In this document: one piece after another, positions 1 to 9,076 of the stretch
How positions within the stretch are numbered: position 1 is the first letter of the stretch
Layout: each line of letters begins with the position of its first letter
Source: CAYMJM01 sp964391325
GTDB taxonomy: Bacteria; Patescibacteriota; Dojkabacteria; B142; JAFGMG01
Assembly: GCA_964391325.1 (NCBI GenBank)
Contig: CAYMJM010000002.1
Coordinates: 13,776 to 77,775 of the forward strand
Reading direction: 5' to 3'
DNA: 64,000 nucleotides
Position numbers and translations under genes: made by a program
The notes under the pieces: model-generated
Seen by the model: only the letters and a program-made list of their open reading frames with translations
Told to the model about the DNA's origin: nothing
Database searches by the model: none

Positions 1-649
1 CCCAAATATCGAAAATACGTGTTTTTAAATCATTGGCTTGGGGGAGGTTGTATATCTCTTTATTGTTATGAGTAAGTTTAAAATGTATTTGCGGTTGTGC
101 CAGAGCATGTTGTATAAAAATATCTGATATATGTTTAAACTCTGTTGTTTCTGATCTTAGAAATTTTTTTCTCGCTGGGACACGCTTAAAAAGGTTTTTG
201 ACTTTAATAGTAGTCCCGGCTTCCGTGACTGTGTTGTCAGTTTTTTTTATTTGATTTTCGATGTTTACCTTTGTCTGCTCCTGTCCATTATTTGTATTTA
301 GTTCGATATCAGCTACAGCGGCGATACTCGAGAGAGCCTCTCCGCGAAATCCCAGAGTAATAATATTTTTTAAGTCACCATCATTCTTAATTTTAGAAGT
401 GGTGTGCTGTTCAAAAGCGAGAGATGCGTCTTCTCTGCTCATCCCGCTGCCATTGTCACTAACTTCTATAAGTTCTAAACCTGATTTCCTAATGACAACG
501 TGAATTTGTGTGCTACCGGCATCGATACTGTTTTCTATCAATTCCTTTACTACTGAAGCCGGGCGTTCAACTACTTCTCCCGCTGCTATTTTGGCCACTG
601 TTTCTGAAGACAAAATATTTATGGTCCTGTCAGATTTTTTACTGTTCAC
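1..649 (-). CDS. mutL: DNA mismatch repair protein MutL, N-terminal part (runs off the window)
   Basis: N-terminal GHKL ATPase of MutL, which links mismatch recognition to strand removal. The reverse-strand translation shows the family hallmarks in order: KIAAGEVVERPASVVKEL near the start, EVSDNGSGM (Mg/ATP-binding motif), TLGFRGEALSSI (ATP lid) and VKNLFKRVPARKKFL. The first recognisable start is GTG at 647-649; no ATG precedes the conserved block, so GTG, or possibly the preceding ATT, is the start. Only about 216 residues are present, and the C-terminal endonuclease/dimerisation region lies beyond base 1. Family assignment is very secure. Confidence 0.93.
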   Translation of the reverse strand, partial: MNSKKSDRTINILSSETVAKIAAGEVVERPASVVKELIENSIDAGSTQIHVVIRKSGLELIEVSDNGSGMSREDASLAFEQHTTSKIKNDGDLKNIITLGFRGEALSSIAAVADIELNTNNGQEQTKVNIENQIKKTDNTVTEAGTTIKVKNLFKRVPARKKFLRSETTEFKHISDIFIQHALAQPQIHFKLTHNNKEIYNLPQANDLKTRIFDIW

Positions 650-1494
650 AATATTGATATGAGATGTTACGAATTTAAATAATTAAAATAGTATAGCATA
701 GAATCCTAGTCGTGTTCATATGAAATTAATCTGTTTCATGCCTACTTGTTTTTGAGGAAAAATTCCGAAGATAAGAATAAAAGGTGTAGAGAATGGAGTT
801 CATTAATATACTGAAAGTAGAGTGATTTTTTTATGTAGTTTGTTCCAGAAAATTCTTTGGAGAAAGATAGTTTTAATATTGGATATATGTAAGTTCGATA
901 TATACTGAATTATTTTTTTGGTACGTTTTTTATAAGTTAAGCAAGACATTTTAAAAAGTATCTTCTAGTATTCTATCTTGAACTATAACTTTTCTGTAGA
1001 TACCTGGTAGGGGTCTATGGGTAAAAATAGGTTGAAGTTTTGGAACTGTAAAAAAGCTTAGTATTGTGTAAGGATTATAATAGGTCAGCGTTGATATAGA
1101 GTGAATGATAAATTTTGATTAATAGGTAAATTGAAATTTATTAGTCATTTTTAGTCAATAGTTCTTAATTTATCTGAAAAATCTGACTAAATTCTTTCGT
1201 TCCGAGTCAATTATGTATATTGTCAGTCGTCAACATATTTTGGTATAGTTGATTTTCCTCTTCACTCTTTTATTAATATAGTTTGTATAATACAATAATA
1301 TATTTCTTATAAATACTTTATATTTATAAAGTATCAAAATAACTTCAGGAGGTGAATTTCTGACTCAGTTTAGAAGATATTAAAATTAGTATTTATACTA
1401 ATTTTAGATAATCCTATAGTATCATCCAATATTTCAATAAAAATTTGGGCGGTCTATATGATCTAAGATTTCAATATTTTTATTATATAATGAA
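650..1494. other. 845-bp AT-rich intergenic region
   Basis: The starts of mutL and the end of murB bound a long stretch with no supportable protein. It holds long AT runs, an isolated AGGAGGTGA at about 1348-1356 that is not followed by a usable open frame, and a perfect AT-only palindrome at 1381-1406. No tRNA or recognisable RNA was seen. It is unusually long for this densely packed window and may be decayed sequence or a promoter region for mutL. Confidence 0.5.
1381..1406. repeat. perfect 11-bp inverted repeat
   Basis: TAAAATTAGTA, a 4-nt loop (TTTA), then the exact complement TACTAATTTTA. It lies about 90 bases beyond the 3' end of murB (reverse strand). It could be a weak terminator or a protein-binding palindrome. 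A related shorter hairpin (CTAATTTT/AAAATTAG) occurs at 11688-11708. Confidence 0.5.
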
Positions 1495-2547
1495 CTATTC
1501 TCCTATTAGAAAGATTTCTGGTTTTGGCTCTATCCCTAACTTTGCTTTTGCTTCTTTCCTTATTAGGTCCATGAGAGCTACGACGTCTGCGGCCTTTGCT
1601 TGGCCTATGTTTTCTATAAAAGCTGCATGTTTAGGAGAAATAATGGCACCTCCAATTCTTTTACCTTTGAGCTGAAGCACTTGATCTATAATATAACCCC
1701 AGCTTGTAGATTCCAGCCCAAGTTGTTTTCGCTGCTCCTCTGTTATATTCTGCCAGACGCATCCTGCTGATTTCTGAGGTTGAACCCTCTTCCGCTTGGT
1801 CCATTCGATGTAAACTTGCTTAGCCTTTTGCGCATCTCCACGAAACAGATTAAAAACTGCTGAAAGAATAACTTCCTTAGAGTCATGGAATCTTGAGTAG
1901 TCGTAACCAAAATTACACTCATCTCCTGTGTAGTGTCTGGTATTTAATGTCGTAGGATCTAATGCCTCGACCGTATCAATGTATTCGGAAAGGAAGTGAG
2001 ACCCCCCATGTATATTGTTGTATACGGCACCTCCAAAAGTGCCTGGAATCCCTCCAAACCATTGTAGTCCAGTTATTCCATTGCGAATCAAATTCATAAT
2101 ACTACTTGGCAAGCTCGCACCAGACTCTATCCTAACTCGGACTTTGGGGGCACTGCTTTCGTCATAACTGAGATCCTCAAAACTATAAAACTTCTCTGTA
2201 TCAATTTCATCCAAACGTGGTTCAATTTTAGTAGAATTATCTATTTGTACGTGCACCTTGCCTGGTTCTAGAATATCTATTGCGTTTGCCACATTCTTAA
2301 TTACTAATCCTCTGATACCTTTGTCTTTTATCAACACGTTGCTTGCCCATCCTAGTATAGTGTATGGAGTATTTGTTTTTACCGCAAGTTCTATGAGTTT
2401 TATCAGTTCTTCTCTTGATTTTGCTTTGGCTAGAATATCAGCTGGTCCGCCTATCTTGAAAGTTGAGTACGGAGCTAGCATTTCGTCTGTTCTAAATTCT
2501 ATCCTATTCTTATCTAGCTCAGTTATAAGTTCAGTATATTTTACCAT
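1495..2547 (-). CDS. murB: UDP-N-acetylenolpyruvoylglucosamine reductase
   Basis: FAD- and NADPH-dependent reduction of UDP-GlcNAc-enolpyruvate to UDP-MurNAc, the second committed step of peptidoglycan synthesis in the cytoplasm. Seen: YSTFKIGG (residues 28-34), a GWASNVLIKDKG FAD-binding turn (66-77), FGGIPGTFGGAV (164-175), FGYDYSRF (213-220) and a C-terminal domain with GGAIISPKHAAFI and PKPEIFLIG, including the expected catalytic Glu344. The usual proton-donor Ser in the GS-hydrophobic-F motif is Cys263 (AGCVWQN). Length 350 aa is slightly long, because of an extra segment of about 35 residues around 95-135 in the FAD domain. It stands alone, with a terminator-like palindrome downstream. 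The organism therefore probably makes its own peptidoglycan precursors. Confidence 0.93.
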   Translation of the reverse strand: MVKYTELITELDKNRIEFRTDEMLAPYSTFKIGGPADILAKAKSREELIKLIELAVKTNTPYTILGWASNVLIKDKGIRGLVIKNVANAIDILEPGKVHVQIDNSTKIEPRLDEIDTEKFYSFEDLSYDESSAPKVRVRIESGASLPSSIMNLIRNGITGLQWFGGIPGTFGGAVYNNIHGGSHFLSEYIDTVEALDPTTLNTRHYTGDECNFGYDYSRFHDSKEVILSAVFNLFRGDAQKAKQVYIEWTKRKRVQPQKSAGCVWQNITEEQRKQLGLESTSWGYIIDQVLQLKGKRIGGAIISPKHAAFIENIGQAKAADVVALMDLIRKEAKAKLGIEPKPEIFLIGE

Positions 2548-2630
2548 TGGTAGGTTAGCATTTAAGAATTAACTAATCATATCAGTTTTATCGTCATTTT
2601 GCATGGCGCAGGAAATTAGTCTAAGATAGT

Positions 2631-2822
2631 GTGGATTTATTTACTGCGTCAATGGCCTTAGTAGATGAAGCTCAAATAAATGTATTGCCTGCCAACGAGA
2701 TTAGTTTTTTAATATCAGCTGAAGGGTTTGATCCGAATACGTTTATCCAAAACGAGGCTATACAGGACTCCTTCAATCCTTATAACCTAGGCTGGCAGAT
2801 ACTTTTGTTCAGTAAAAAATAA
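2631..2822 (+). CDS. small unrecognised ORF, possibly a gene remnant
   Basis: A 63-codon frame opening with GTG at 2631, or ATG at 2655 (55 aa). The peptide has a protein-like composition (NVLPANEISFLISAEGFDP, then FNPYNLGWQILLFSKK) with no signal peptide or membrane segment. An in-frame stop sits six bases upstream, and no ribosome-binding site is visible. It lies between murB and a frameshifted small gene on the other strand, so this may be a decaying region. No family recognised. Confidence 0.25.
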   Translation: MDLFTASMALVDEAQINVLPANEISFLISAEGFDPNTFIQNEAIQDSFNPYNLGWQILLFSKK

Positions 2823-2870
2823 TTTGTACTTTAAGGCAGTTTCTATTCTAAATAAGAATACTTAACAGCT

Positions 2871-3087
2871 TTAACCGTTAGAGAGGAGACCTGTAATAAA
2901 GTTAGGTTGATTCAAGTTTGAAGCACTTCTGATCTCATCAAAATACCCACTCCCTGACAGAAATGCAGGAAAGTTGGTATCGTATCTCCGCTATATCTTG
3001 GGAATCGAATCCATACGTAGTTGGATCAATCAATAATTCGTAAGTTGGAACAACTGATTGTGGACTAGACTGTTCTTCTATGCGCAT
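2871..3087 (-). pseudogene. small gene apparently broken by a frameshift
   Basis: From ATG at 3087 a 49-codon frame (MRIEEQSSPQSVV..., then DPTTYGFDSQDIAEIRYQ) ends at a TGA at 2938-2940. The +1 frame takes over near position 2970 with an equally protein-like stretch (NFPAFLSGSGYFDEIRSAS, then NFITGLLSNG) and ends at TAA 2871-2873. Joined, the two would give about 71 residues. It is too short for a standard ORF filter. Either a pseudogene, an assembly indel, or chance; no homologue recognised. Confidence 0.25.
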
Positions 3088-3148
3088 GCAATGATGATAA
3101 CTTTGTTATGTTAATAAACCTAATACTTTGAATAATACTATTACTATA

Positions 3149-5026
3149 CTACTCAAGTACTGCCTTTATTCTCCTTACCCCTGCAGATGAACTTTGTTCT
3201 TTCTTAATTTTAAATTGCCCTGACTTAGCTAGTTCTTTTGTGTCTTCTACATGAGGGCCTCCACAGAACTCTATACTGAAGATAGATTTATCTTTTGGTG
3301 ACTTTATGAAATACACGCTGACCATATCTCCATACTTTGCTCCAAATTCCATCTCAGCTCCAAGCTTCTCTGCTTCAGCCTTTGGCATAAATTTTTTCTC
3401 AACAATCCAACCCTCCTTAATTTTTTCATTTACTATATTCTCGACTTCCTTTATTTGCTCTGGAGTGAGTTTTTCTGTGTGTGAAAAATCTAGTCTTAAT
3501 CTTTCCCCTGTAATGTTACTGCCTTTTTGGTGCACGTGGGGTCCCAGTACCTGTCGCAGGGCTGCGAGAAGTAGATGATGCGCAGTATGCAGCCTGGTTG
3601 TTTGCTCTGAGTGGTCTGCAAGCCCTCCTGCAAATTTTTGTTCCGCTCCTGCTCTGCTTTTTGCTTGATGAACTTCCTGTTCTGTTTCGAACTCTTTTTT
3701 AATAGTTGCTCGTTCTTTCTCGGTTGTCTCTGGTTGAATCTCTTCTAAGATCATTTCTAGAGGAAATCCATAAGTTTCGTATAGCCAGAAGACTTTTTCC
3801 CCATTTATTTTCTCCCCTCTTCCATAAATCTTTTCAAACTCCTTTAGTCCGCGTTCCAGTGTTTTTCTGAATTTAATCTCTTCTCTTTCCATCTCGTTCA
3901 AAATTAGTGATTCGTTTTGTGCCAAATGAGGATAAGCACTTTTATATTTATCTATTACAGTTCGTGCTATTTCCATAGCAAGGTTTTGAGAAATTTCAAG
4001 ATGTCTGCCATGGCGAATAGACCTTCTGATTAGTCTTCGGAGGATATACCCTTGGTCTTTATTGGATGGAACTACCTTGTCTCCGAGTAGAAAAGTAGCA
4101 GCCCTGAGATGGTCTGCTATGATTCTAAATGACGCCTTATTTTCTTTTTTACTGAATGACTTGCCTGATAGTTGCTCTATTTTTTTTATTATTGGGATAA
4201 ACAAGTCTGTTTCATAGTTGTCTCTTACGTTCTGCACTGCGGCTACTATACGCTCAAAGCCACCTCCAAAATCTACATTTTTCTGTGGCAGTTCTTCCCA
4301 GTTCATCTTATTATCTAATTTATACTGCATAAATACGCTGTTGCCGATCTCGATAAATCTTCCGGAATCGGAGTTAATATGCTCAGGCTCGTCAATTTCG
4401 AATATTGGGTTGCCGAAGTCGTAGAATAATTCTGTGTCTGGTCCTCCCAACTCACCAGGAACGTCTCCTCTTTTCCACCAGTTATCTGGATACGGAAAAA
4501 TACGGGCTTTTGGATTGGTTGCTTGGCCATTTTTGCCTGTGAAAATTTGTGTATTTTCGCTGTATTCAGCTTCGATCTTATATTTCTTGAATGTTTCTTT
4601 CCATATTTCAATACTTTCTGTATCTAATGGAATCTGATCATTTCCTCCAAATACACTAACGTACATACGCGTAGGATCTAATCCGAAGATTTCGATATAA
4701 AGTTCTAAAAACCAAGGGATTTGCTCTTTCTTGAAGTAATCTCCCAGAGACCAATTCCCCACCATCTCGAACATCGTATGATGCTTATTATTTGCAACCT
4801 CTTCGATATCTTCTGTCCTGATACATCTTTGTATATTGGCCAGTCGTTTTCCCATAGGATGCTCTTCTCCTGCAAGATAGGGTGCAAGCGGAAACATTCC
4901 TGAGTTTACAAAGAGTAAAGTAGGATCATTTTGTGGTACCAACGAAACATTAGAGATAATGGCGTGTCCTTTTTCTTTCCAAAAATCTAGAAATTTTTTT
5001 CTGATCTCTTCTGATTTCAGCGGCAT
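3149..5026 (-). CDS. alaS: alanine--tRNA ligase lacking the C-Ala domain
   Basis: Class II synthetase charging tRNA-Ala. N-terminal catalytic core: DPTLLFVNSGMFPLAPYL (about 34-51), motif 2 RTEDIEEVANNKHHTMFEMVG (70-90) and motif 3 GGGFERI. The editing domain that clears Ser/Gly-tRNA-Ala has its zinc ligands HTAHH (480-484) and CGGPH (588-592). The protein stops at 625 aa, directly after the editing domain. The usual bacterial enzyme is about 870 aa, so the coiled-coil/DHHA1 C-Ala dimerisation and tRNA-elbow region is absent. The stop is a clean TAG with no continuing frame, so this looks like a naturally short form. ATG start at 5026. Confidence 0.94.
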   Translation of the reverse strand: MPLKSEEIRKKFLDFWKEKGHAIISNVSLVPQNDPTLLFVNSGMFPLAPYLAGEEHPMGKRLANIQRCIRTEDIEEVANNKHHTMFEMVGNWSLGDYFKKEQIPWFLELYIEIFGLDPTRMYVSVFGGNDQIPLDTESIEIWKETFKKYKIEAEYSENTQIFTGKNGQATNPKARIFPYPDNWWKRGDVPGELGGPDTELFYDFGNPIFEIDEPEHINSDSGRFIEIGNSVFMQYKLDNKMNWEELPQKNVDFGGGFERIVAAVQNVRDNYETDLFIPIIKKIEQLSGKSFSKKENKASFRIIADHLRAATFLLGDKVVPSNKDQGYILRRLIRRSIRHGRHLEISQNLAMEIARTVIDKYKSAYPHLAQNESLILNEMEREEIKFRKTLERGLKEFEKIYGRGEKINGEKVFWLYETYGFPLEMILEEIQPETTEKERATIKKEFETEQEVHQAKSRAGAEQKFAGGLADHSEQTTRLHTAHHLLLAALRQVLGPHVHQKGSNITGERLRLDFSHTEKLTPEQIKEVENIVNEKIKEGWIVEKKFMPKAEAEKLGAEMEFGAKYGDMVSVYFIKSPKDKSIFSIEFCGGPHVEDTKELAKSGQFKIKKEQSSSAGVRRIKAVLE

Positions 5027-5127
5027 TGTTTTTCTTTAACAATTAAGTTACAAGCTTGTTCTATTCGAGTATGCTTATTACCCCAGTATTTTAACAGAAA
5101 CTGTAAGTGCGGCAAGGGGAAAAAGGG

Positions 5128-5790
5128 TTATTTAATACGATAGCCAAAGCCGCGGATATTTTCGATAAAATCGGGTGCATTCGTTTCTCTAAGTTTGTTA
5201 CGTATACGGTTAATATAGACATTCACGATATTAGGATCTTTTTCATCGCTATTGACCCAGATATTTTCCAGTATTTTATCTTTGTCAATAATATGTCCTT
5301 TGTGATATATGAGGTACTTTATCACTTGGTACTCTTTTTTAGAAAAAGGTATTTTGTTTCCTTTATACTTTATTTCCATACGCTCAAAGTCGAATAAAAT
5401 TCCATTAATGTCAATTTTACTACTTGTTATAGTGGCGTTTCGGTTAATTAGGGTTCGCATTCTGGCTATCAATTCTGCTAATTCAAATGGTTTGGTGAGA
5501 TAATCATCTACCCCTGCTTCAAAGGATGAAAGTTTATCTTCAAGGGAATCCCTTACCGTGAGCATAAGAATTGGAGTTTTTTCTTTTCTTTCTCTGACCG
5601 TTTTTACAAAATCAAGTCCGATTCCATCTTTTAAGTTATAGTCTACAATATACGCGGCAAACTCATTTGGTCTAATCTTCTTTGTATCTTTGAGACTTTC
5701 AAACAGGACAACATCTATCTTTTCTTTTTCGAATGCTTTAAACAAAATATAACCAATCTTTTTTGAGTCTTCTATAACAGCAATTTTCAT
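5128..5790 (-). CDS. OmpR/PhoB-type response regulator
   Basis: Two-component transcription factor. The receiver domain (1-115) shows acidic residues at IED (7-8), phospho-acceptor Asp50 in YIVDYNL, Thr78 in LMLTVR and Lys100 in YLTKPF. The C-terminal winged helix (about 125-220) ends with VNVYINRIRNKL and the IRGFGYRI signature. I chose ATG 5790 (220 aa) because the receiver begins exactly there; a 13-residue longer frame from 5829 has no conserved sequence. No histidine kinase is adjacent. The only kinase in the window is the cytosolic one at 39.9-40.7 kb, and pairing is speculative. Confidence 0.88.
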   Translation of the reverse strand: MKIAVIEDSKKIGYILFKAFEKEKIDVVLFESLKDTKKIRPNEFAAYIVDYNLKDGIGLDFVKTVRERKEKTPILMLTVRDSLEDKLSSFEAGVDDYLTKPFELAELIARMRTLINRNATITSSKIDINGILFDFERMEIKYKGNKIPFSKKEYQVIKYLIYHKGHIIDKDKILENIWVNSDEKDPNIVNVYINRIRNKLRETNAPDFIENIRGFGYRIK

Positions 5791-5941
5791 ACTGAAATTT
5801 AGAATTTTACTAATTCTAACATTTTTCAAACAGAAATTGTATTACAGGGCTGTTATTTAGTACTTATATAGATTTAACTTTAATGTTATATCTTTGTGTT
5901 TTAATATATCCGCTTGAGAATGCCCCAGGTTTTTAATTTTT

Positions 5942-6400
5942 ATGTTTCAAGCTATGAGACAAAAGACAACTCGTGTAGGCGTAATTAACGCTAAAAAACG
6001 AAAAGAAATGATTAAAACCCTGGAGGTTAAGATTAATAATATTATTGATGAGTTAGCTTTCCTCCAGAGGGAGAAAGATGAAGAATCCTTGGTAAGATTG
6101 TCTGAGCTTACCCAGCAAAGAGATAGGTTACTATACAGGTTGGAGCGGATATCGCAAACTTCTACCGCGGGATCACTGGCCAACAATAAAATAGACATAG
6201 GACACGAAGTAACATTAAGAGTAGGAAAACAGAAAGTAAAAGTGAGTATAGTTGGGGAATATGAAGTTAATTCTTCGAGAGGACATATATCTTCGGTTTC
6301 TCCTCTTGGCAGGCAACTGCTAAATAGGAAAGTTGGAGAAACAATATATGTTAAAACACCTTCTGGTCGGCAAGAATATCAAATAATGGAGGTGAAGTAG
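5942..6400 (+). CDS. greA: GreA/GreB-family transcription elongation factor
   Basis: Binds the secondary channel of RNA polymerase and stimulates transcript cleavage in backtracked complexes. Residues about 15-75 form the predicted antiparallel coiled coil (KRKEMIKTLEVKINNIIDEL, then LSELTQQRDRLLYRLERI). Residues 85-152 are the FKBP-like C-terminal domain with the family signature ISSVSPLGRQLLNRKVGE and PSGRQEYQIMEV. Length 152 aa is normal. A hairpin terminator follows at 6427-6450. The start may be ATG 5942 or the internal ATG four codons later. GreA versus GreB cannot be decided from this alone. Confidence 0.9.
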   Translation: MFQAMRQKTTRVGVINAKKRKEMIKTLEVKINNIIDELAFLQREKDEESLVRLSELTQQRDRLLYRLERISQTSTAGSLANNKIDIGHEVTLRVGKQKVKVSIVGEYEVNSSRGHISSVSPLGRQLLNRKVGETIYVKTPSGRQEYQIMEVK

Positions 6401-6426
6401 CAAGTACATGCTTGTCCGGCGAATTT

Positions 6427-6450
6427 AAGAGGGCTTCAGGGTCCTCTTTT
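6427..6450 (+). terminator. rho-independent terminator after greA
   Basis: AAGAGG, a 10-nt loop, then CCTCTT running into a T tract (CCTCTTTT), 27 bases after the greA stop. The stem is short but perfect. Confidence 0.7.
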
Positions 6451-6483
6451 GATGTATAATTAAACCACTTTTAGATATCCATA

Positions 6484-7812
6484 TTGAAATTTGAAGATAG
6501 CTTGAAAAGGCTCAAGGTGTATACTCCAGACAAGCTTCTGGTTTCTAACTACAGCCTTTCTGCCATCACTAAATTTTTGGAGTATATAGGTAATCCGCAC
6601 CACGGGCTAAAATTTATTCATGTGGGTGGCACCTCTGGTAAGGGTTCTACGACAAGGTTTATCAGTAGTATATTGGAATCGCAGGGTTTGAAAGTTGGAG
6701 CTTTTTATTCTCCGCATATTTATACCATACGCGAGCGTATTCAATTTAATAATGACATAATTTCAGATTCAGAATTCGCAGACATATTTAACTACATTGA
6801 TGGTAAAGTTCAAAAATTTGTCCAGGTTACGAAAAATAGGCCTCTTACATATTTTGAAATCCTATTTGCAATGGCTATAGTTTATTTCGTTGAGAAAAAA
6901 GTGGATGTTGCAGTAATAGAGGTTGGCCTTGGAGGGAAACTTGATGCTACAAATGTTATTTACTCTCAGATTGCGGTACTAACTAATGTAAGTTTAGATC
7001 ATACACATATTTTAGGCGATACTGTGGAAGAAATTCTTAATGATAAAAAGGAGATAATAAAAAAGGATTCTACAGTAGTTACAGGGGTTATTCAGAGCAA
7101 TTTGAAATATATATTGAAAAAGCATGCTAAAAAGCAAAACTCAGAGATCTTTCTAATTGATGAAGACATTAAATTTGAAATCAAAAAAGAGAGCTTTAAT
7201 GATTTTGTATTTAGTTATGAATATGATGGGCTGAAACTTGACAATCTTAGTATACGAATGATTGGATATCATCAAGTTTTGAATGCGGTATTAGCTCTGA
7301 CTGCAGCCCTGACATTTATGTCTAAACTTAAAAGAACATTAAATTATGACAGGCTGTGCAAATTTATTGCAGAGGTTAGGCTTCCGGGGCGCATAGAAGT
7401 ACAGTCTCAAAAACCGTTAATTATTTGGGATGCAGCTCATAATCAAGAGAAGATGAGTGCGCTGACGGATGTGATAGACAAATATACAGAAGATAGAATC
7501 CATTTACTTGTAGCCGTAAAGAAAGGTCAGGATGTTTATGATATTTTCAAGACGTGGCAAATTCTTAGTCATAGAATTGATCAGATAGTTCTTACACAGT
7601 ATGTTACCTCGCAGGATGTGAGAATTGAGTCTGAGAATTTAGAATTGTACCTTCCGCAGTTTAAATCTATGTTTCCAGATACTGAGGTGGTGCTACAGTC
7701 GGATGCTTTGAAGGCATATGATTTTCTACAAAGCCAGCTAGTTGAGGGTTCCATGATGATTGTCACTGGATCTTTTTATCTCTTCTCTTATTTGGGAGGC
7801 AAGGGTTGCTAG
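6484..7812 (+). CDS. folC: folylpolyglutamate synthase / dihydrofolate synthase
   Basis: Mur-ligase-family enzyme adding glutamate to folates (and, in bifunctional forms, to dihydropteroate). P-loop GTSGKGST at 49-56, then FYSPHIYTIRERIQFN, GLGGKLDATNVI and the VSLDHTHILGDT magnesium/folate region. The C-terminal domain starts with LPGRIEV and WDAAHN. Length 442 aa is normal. The start is TTG at 6484 (the frame is open, but no ATG lies near the conserved N-terminus); no Shine-Dalgarno is evident. The stop shares the tetranucleotide CTAG with the stop of the convergent gene at 7809. Confidence 0.93.
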   Translation: MKFEDSLKRLKVYTPDKLLVSNYSLSAITKFLEYIGNPHHGLKFIHVGGTSGKGSTTRFISSILESQGLKVGAFYSPHIYTIRERIQFNNDIISDSEFADIFNYIDGKVQKFVQVTKNRPLTYFEILFAMAIVYFVEKKVDVAVIEVGLGGKLDATNVIYSQIAVLTNVSLDHTHILGDTVEEILNDKKEIIKKDSTVVTGVIQSNLKYILKKHAKKQNSEIFLIDEDIKFEIKKESFNDFVFSYEYDGLKLDNLSIRMIGYHQVLNAVLALTAALTFMSKLKRTLNYDRLCKFIAEVRLPGRIEVQSQKPLIIWDAAHNQEKMSALTDVIDKYTEDRIHLLVAVKKGQDVYDIFKTWQILSHRIDQIVLTQYVTSQDVRIESENLELYLPQFKSMFPDTEVVLQSDALKAYDFLQSQLVEGSMMIVTGSFYLFSYLGGKGC

Positions 7813-9026
7813 TCTGCTATTGCTTTAGTGTAGAAGATGAATTGTGCTGTCTCCCCTCCCTCCAGCTCAGCAGTCCCTTTAAAGACATAAATGGGATATA
7901 TGAAACCTGTCCAGTCAGTAGTTAGGTAGTAGCCCAGATGGCTTTGATCAGGGTTGACAATAAACCTATTAACCCTCAAGGGGGTGTGAATAGAGAAGCG
8001 ATCTTCATTGGTTTTTATGAGAGATCGTAAACTAGCCTTTCCATCTCTTACGTCTTCCCATGCCTCTTCGATGCTTTTTAATTTATACACACCCTTAGCT
8101 GAGTTGATGATAATTCCAATCTCATTAAATTCTTTTAAAATATCTTGATTAGTCACGGTCGAAGAGTCTGTTCGTCTTTTCAGTAGCGTTGCATTTACGA
8201 TTCCAGTAAATGGATCATCTAGATATATTATTCCTTGAATCGGACTTGCCTGTCCTGCTGTTTGATTATATGAAGCTTTTAAAGAAACTTCTTCAAGTTT
8301 GATAAATGAGTCTCGCCTCACGAAGTCGGCTTGTTCAAAGGTGGCGACAGTTTTATAGTTTGAATTTTCTTCGCTTATATAGGTTACTATATTCTCTAAG
8401 TCATGATAGTTAGATCCGCCCAATGATCCAAGAATATTAGTAAACGTCGAATCAATTCTACTTGCATCTGTAGAACTGGCTAATTGTTGCTGGTAACTGG
8501 CTTTCGTTAATCGTGCATTAAGATAGTGAATATCTCTGGTAATTTTGTGATACTCAAGTTTTCTGGCTTGATTTTCTGTCTGCCAGACAAGAATATTATC
8601 GACTGTCTGGTAGTTGGGGCTAAATTTCATAAATTCTGCTATAGATTGTCCTTTAGCTACACTGCCCAAAGTTTCGCGGGGTTTCTCTATTTGGTATATA
8701 TTCACACTGGTAGGAGATTGCGCAAATCTACCCTGTATTGAAAAGGCAGGAGTAGAACCATCCGCTAAAGGCACACTAGGAATAGTAGGGTATTCTATTC
8801 CCCCAAATTGATTATCAGTATAAGCGTAAGGGGAAGCATCTTCTGAAGGTCCTTCCTCTCTTGAAGTAACGTATCTATAAATAGATTGTAAAATAATAAT
8901 GACAAGCGCAAAAATCAAAAAATATATTAGATATTTTCGTGTTGACCTAGTGGCCTCTGATAATTTGCTCATCAATTTACTAATAAATCTTTGAATTATT
9001 CTAATTGAAGATATAACACTAGTCAA
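7809..9026 (-). CDS. membrane-anchored extracytoplasmic protein, unknown function
   Basis: Not recognised. Residues 1-30 are basic and amphipathic. A single transmembrane helix (YLIYFLIFALVIIILQSI) follows at about 32-50, then about 350 hydrophilic residues predicted outside the cell, rich in Ser/Thr and with beta-type composition. The last 80 residues (TPLRVNRFIVNPDQSHLGYY, then GFIYPIYVFKGTAEL) look like a compact globular domain. It is divergent from the DUF3048 gene (50-bp gap) and convergent with folC, sharing its stop codon bases. The topology suggests a type II membrane protein of the envelope. Confidence 0.8.
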   Translation of the reverse strand: MTSVISSIRIIQRFISKLMSKLSEATRSTRKYLIYFLIFALVIIILQSIYRYVTSREEGPSEDASPYAYTDNQFGGIEYPTIPSVPLADGSTPAFSIQGRFAQSPTSVNIYQIEKPRETLGSVAKGQSIAEFMKFSPNYQTVDNILVWQTENQARKLEYHKITRDIHYLNARLTKASYQQQLASSTDASRIDSTFTNILGSLGGSNYHDLENIVTYISEENSNYKTVATFEQADFVRRDSFIKLEEVSLKASYNQTAGQASPIQGIIYLDDPFTGIVNATLLKRRTDSSTVTNQDILKEFNEIGIIINSAKGVYKLKSIEEAWEDVRDGKASLRSLIKTNEDRFSIHTPLRVNRFIVNPDQSHLGYYLTTDWTGFIYPIYVFKGTAELEGGETAQFIFYTKAIAD

Positions 9027-9076
9027 AGATTTGTCTGAAGTATTGTCATATAACTCATAACTTTATAATATGTAAT

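Noticed and set aside
1445..1675. 76-codon + strand frame over the murB 3' end
   Set aside because: Lies antisense to the conserved C-terminal domain of murB.
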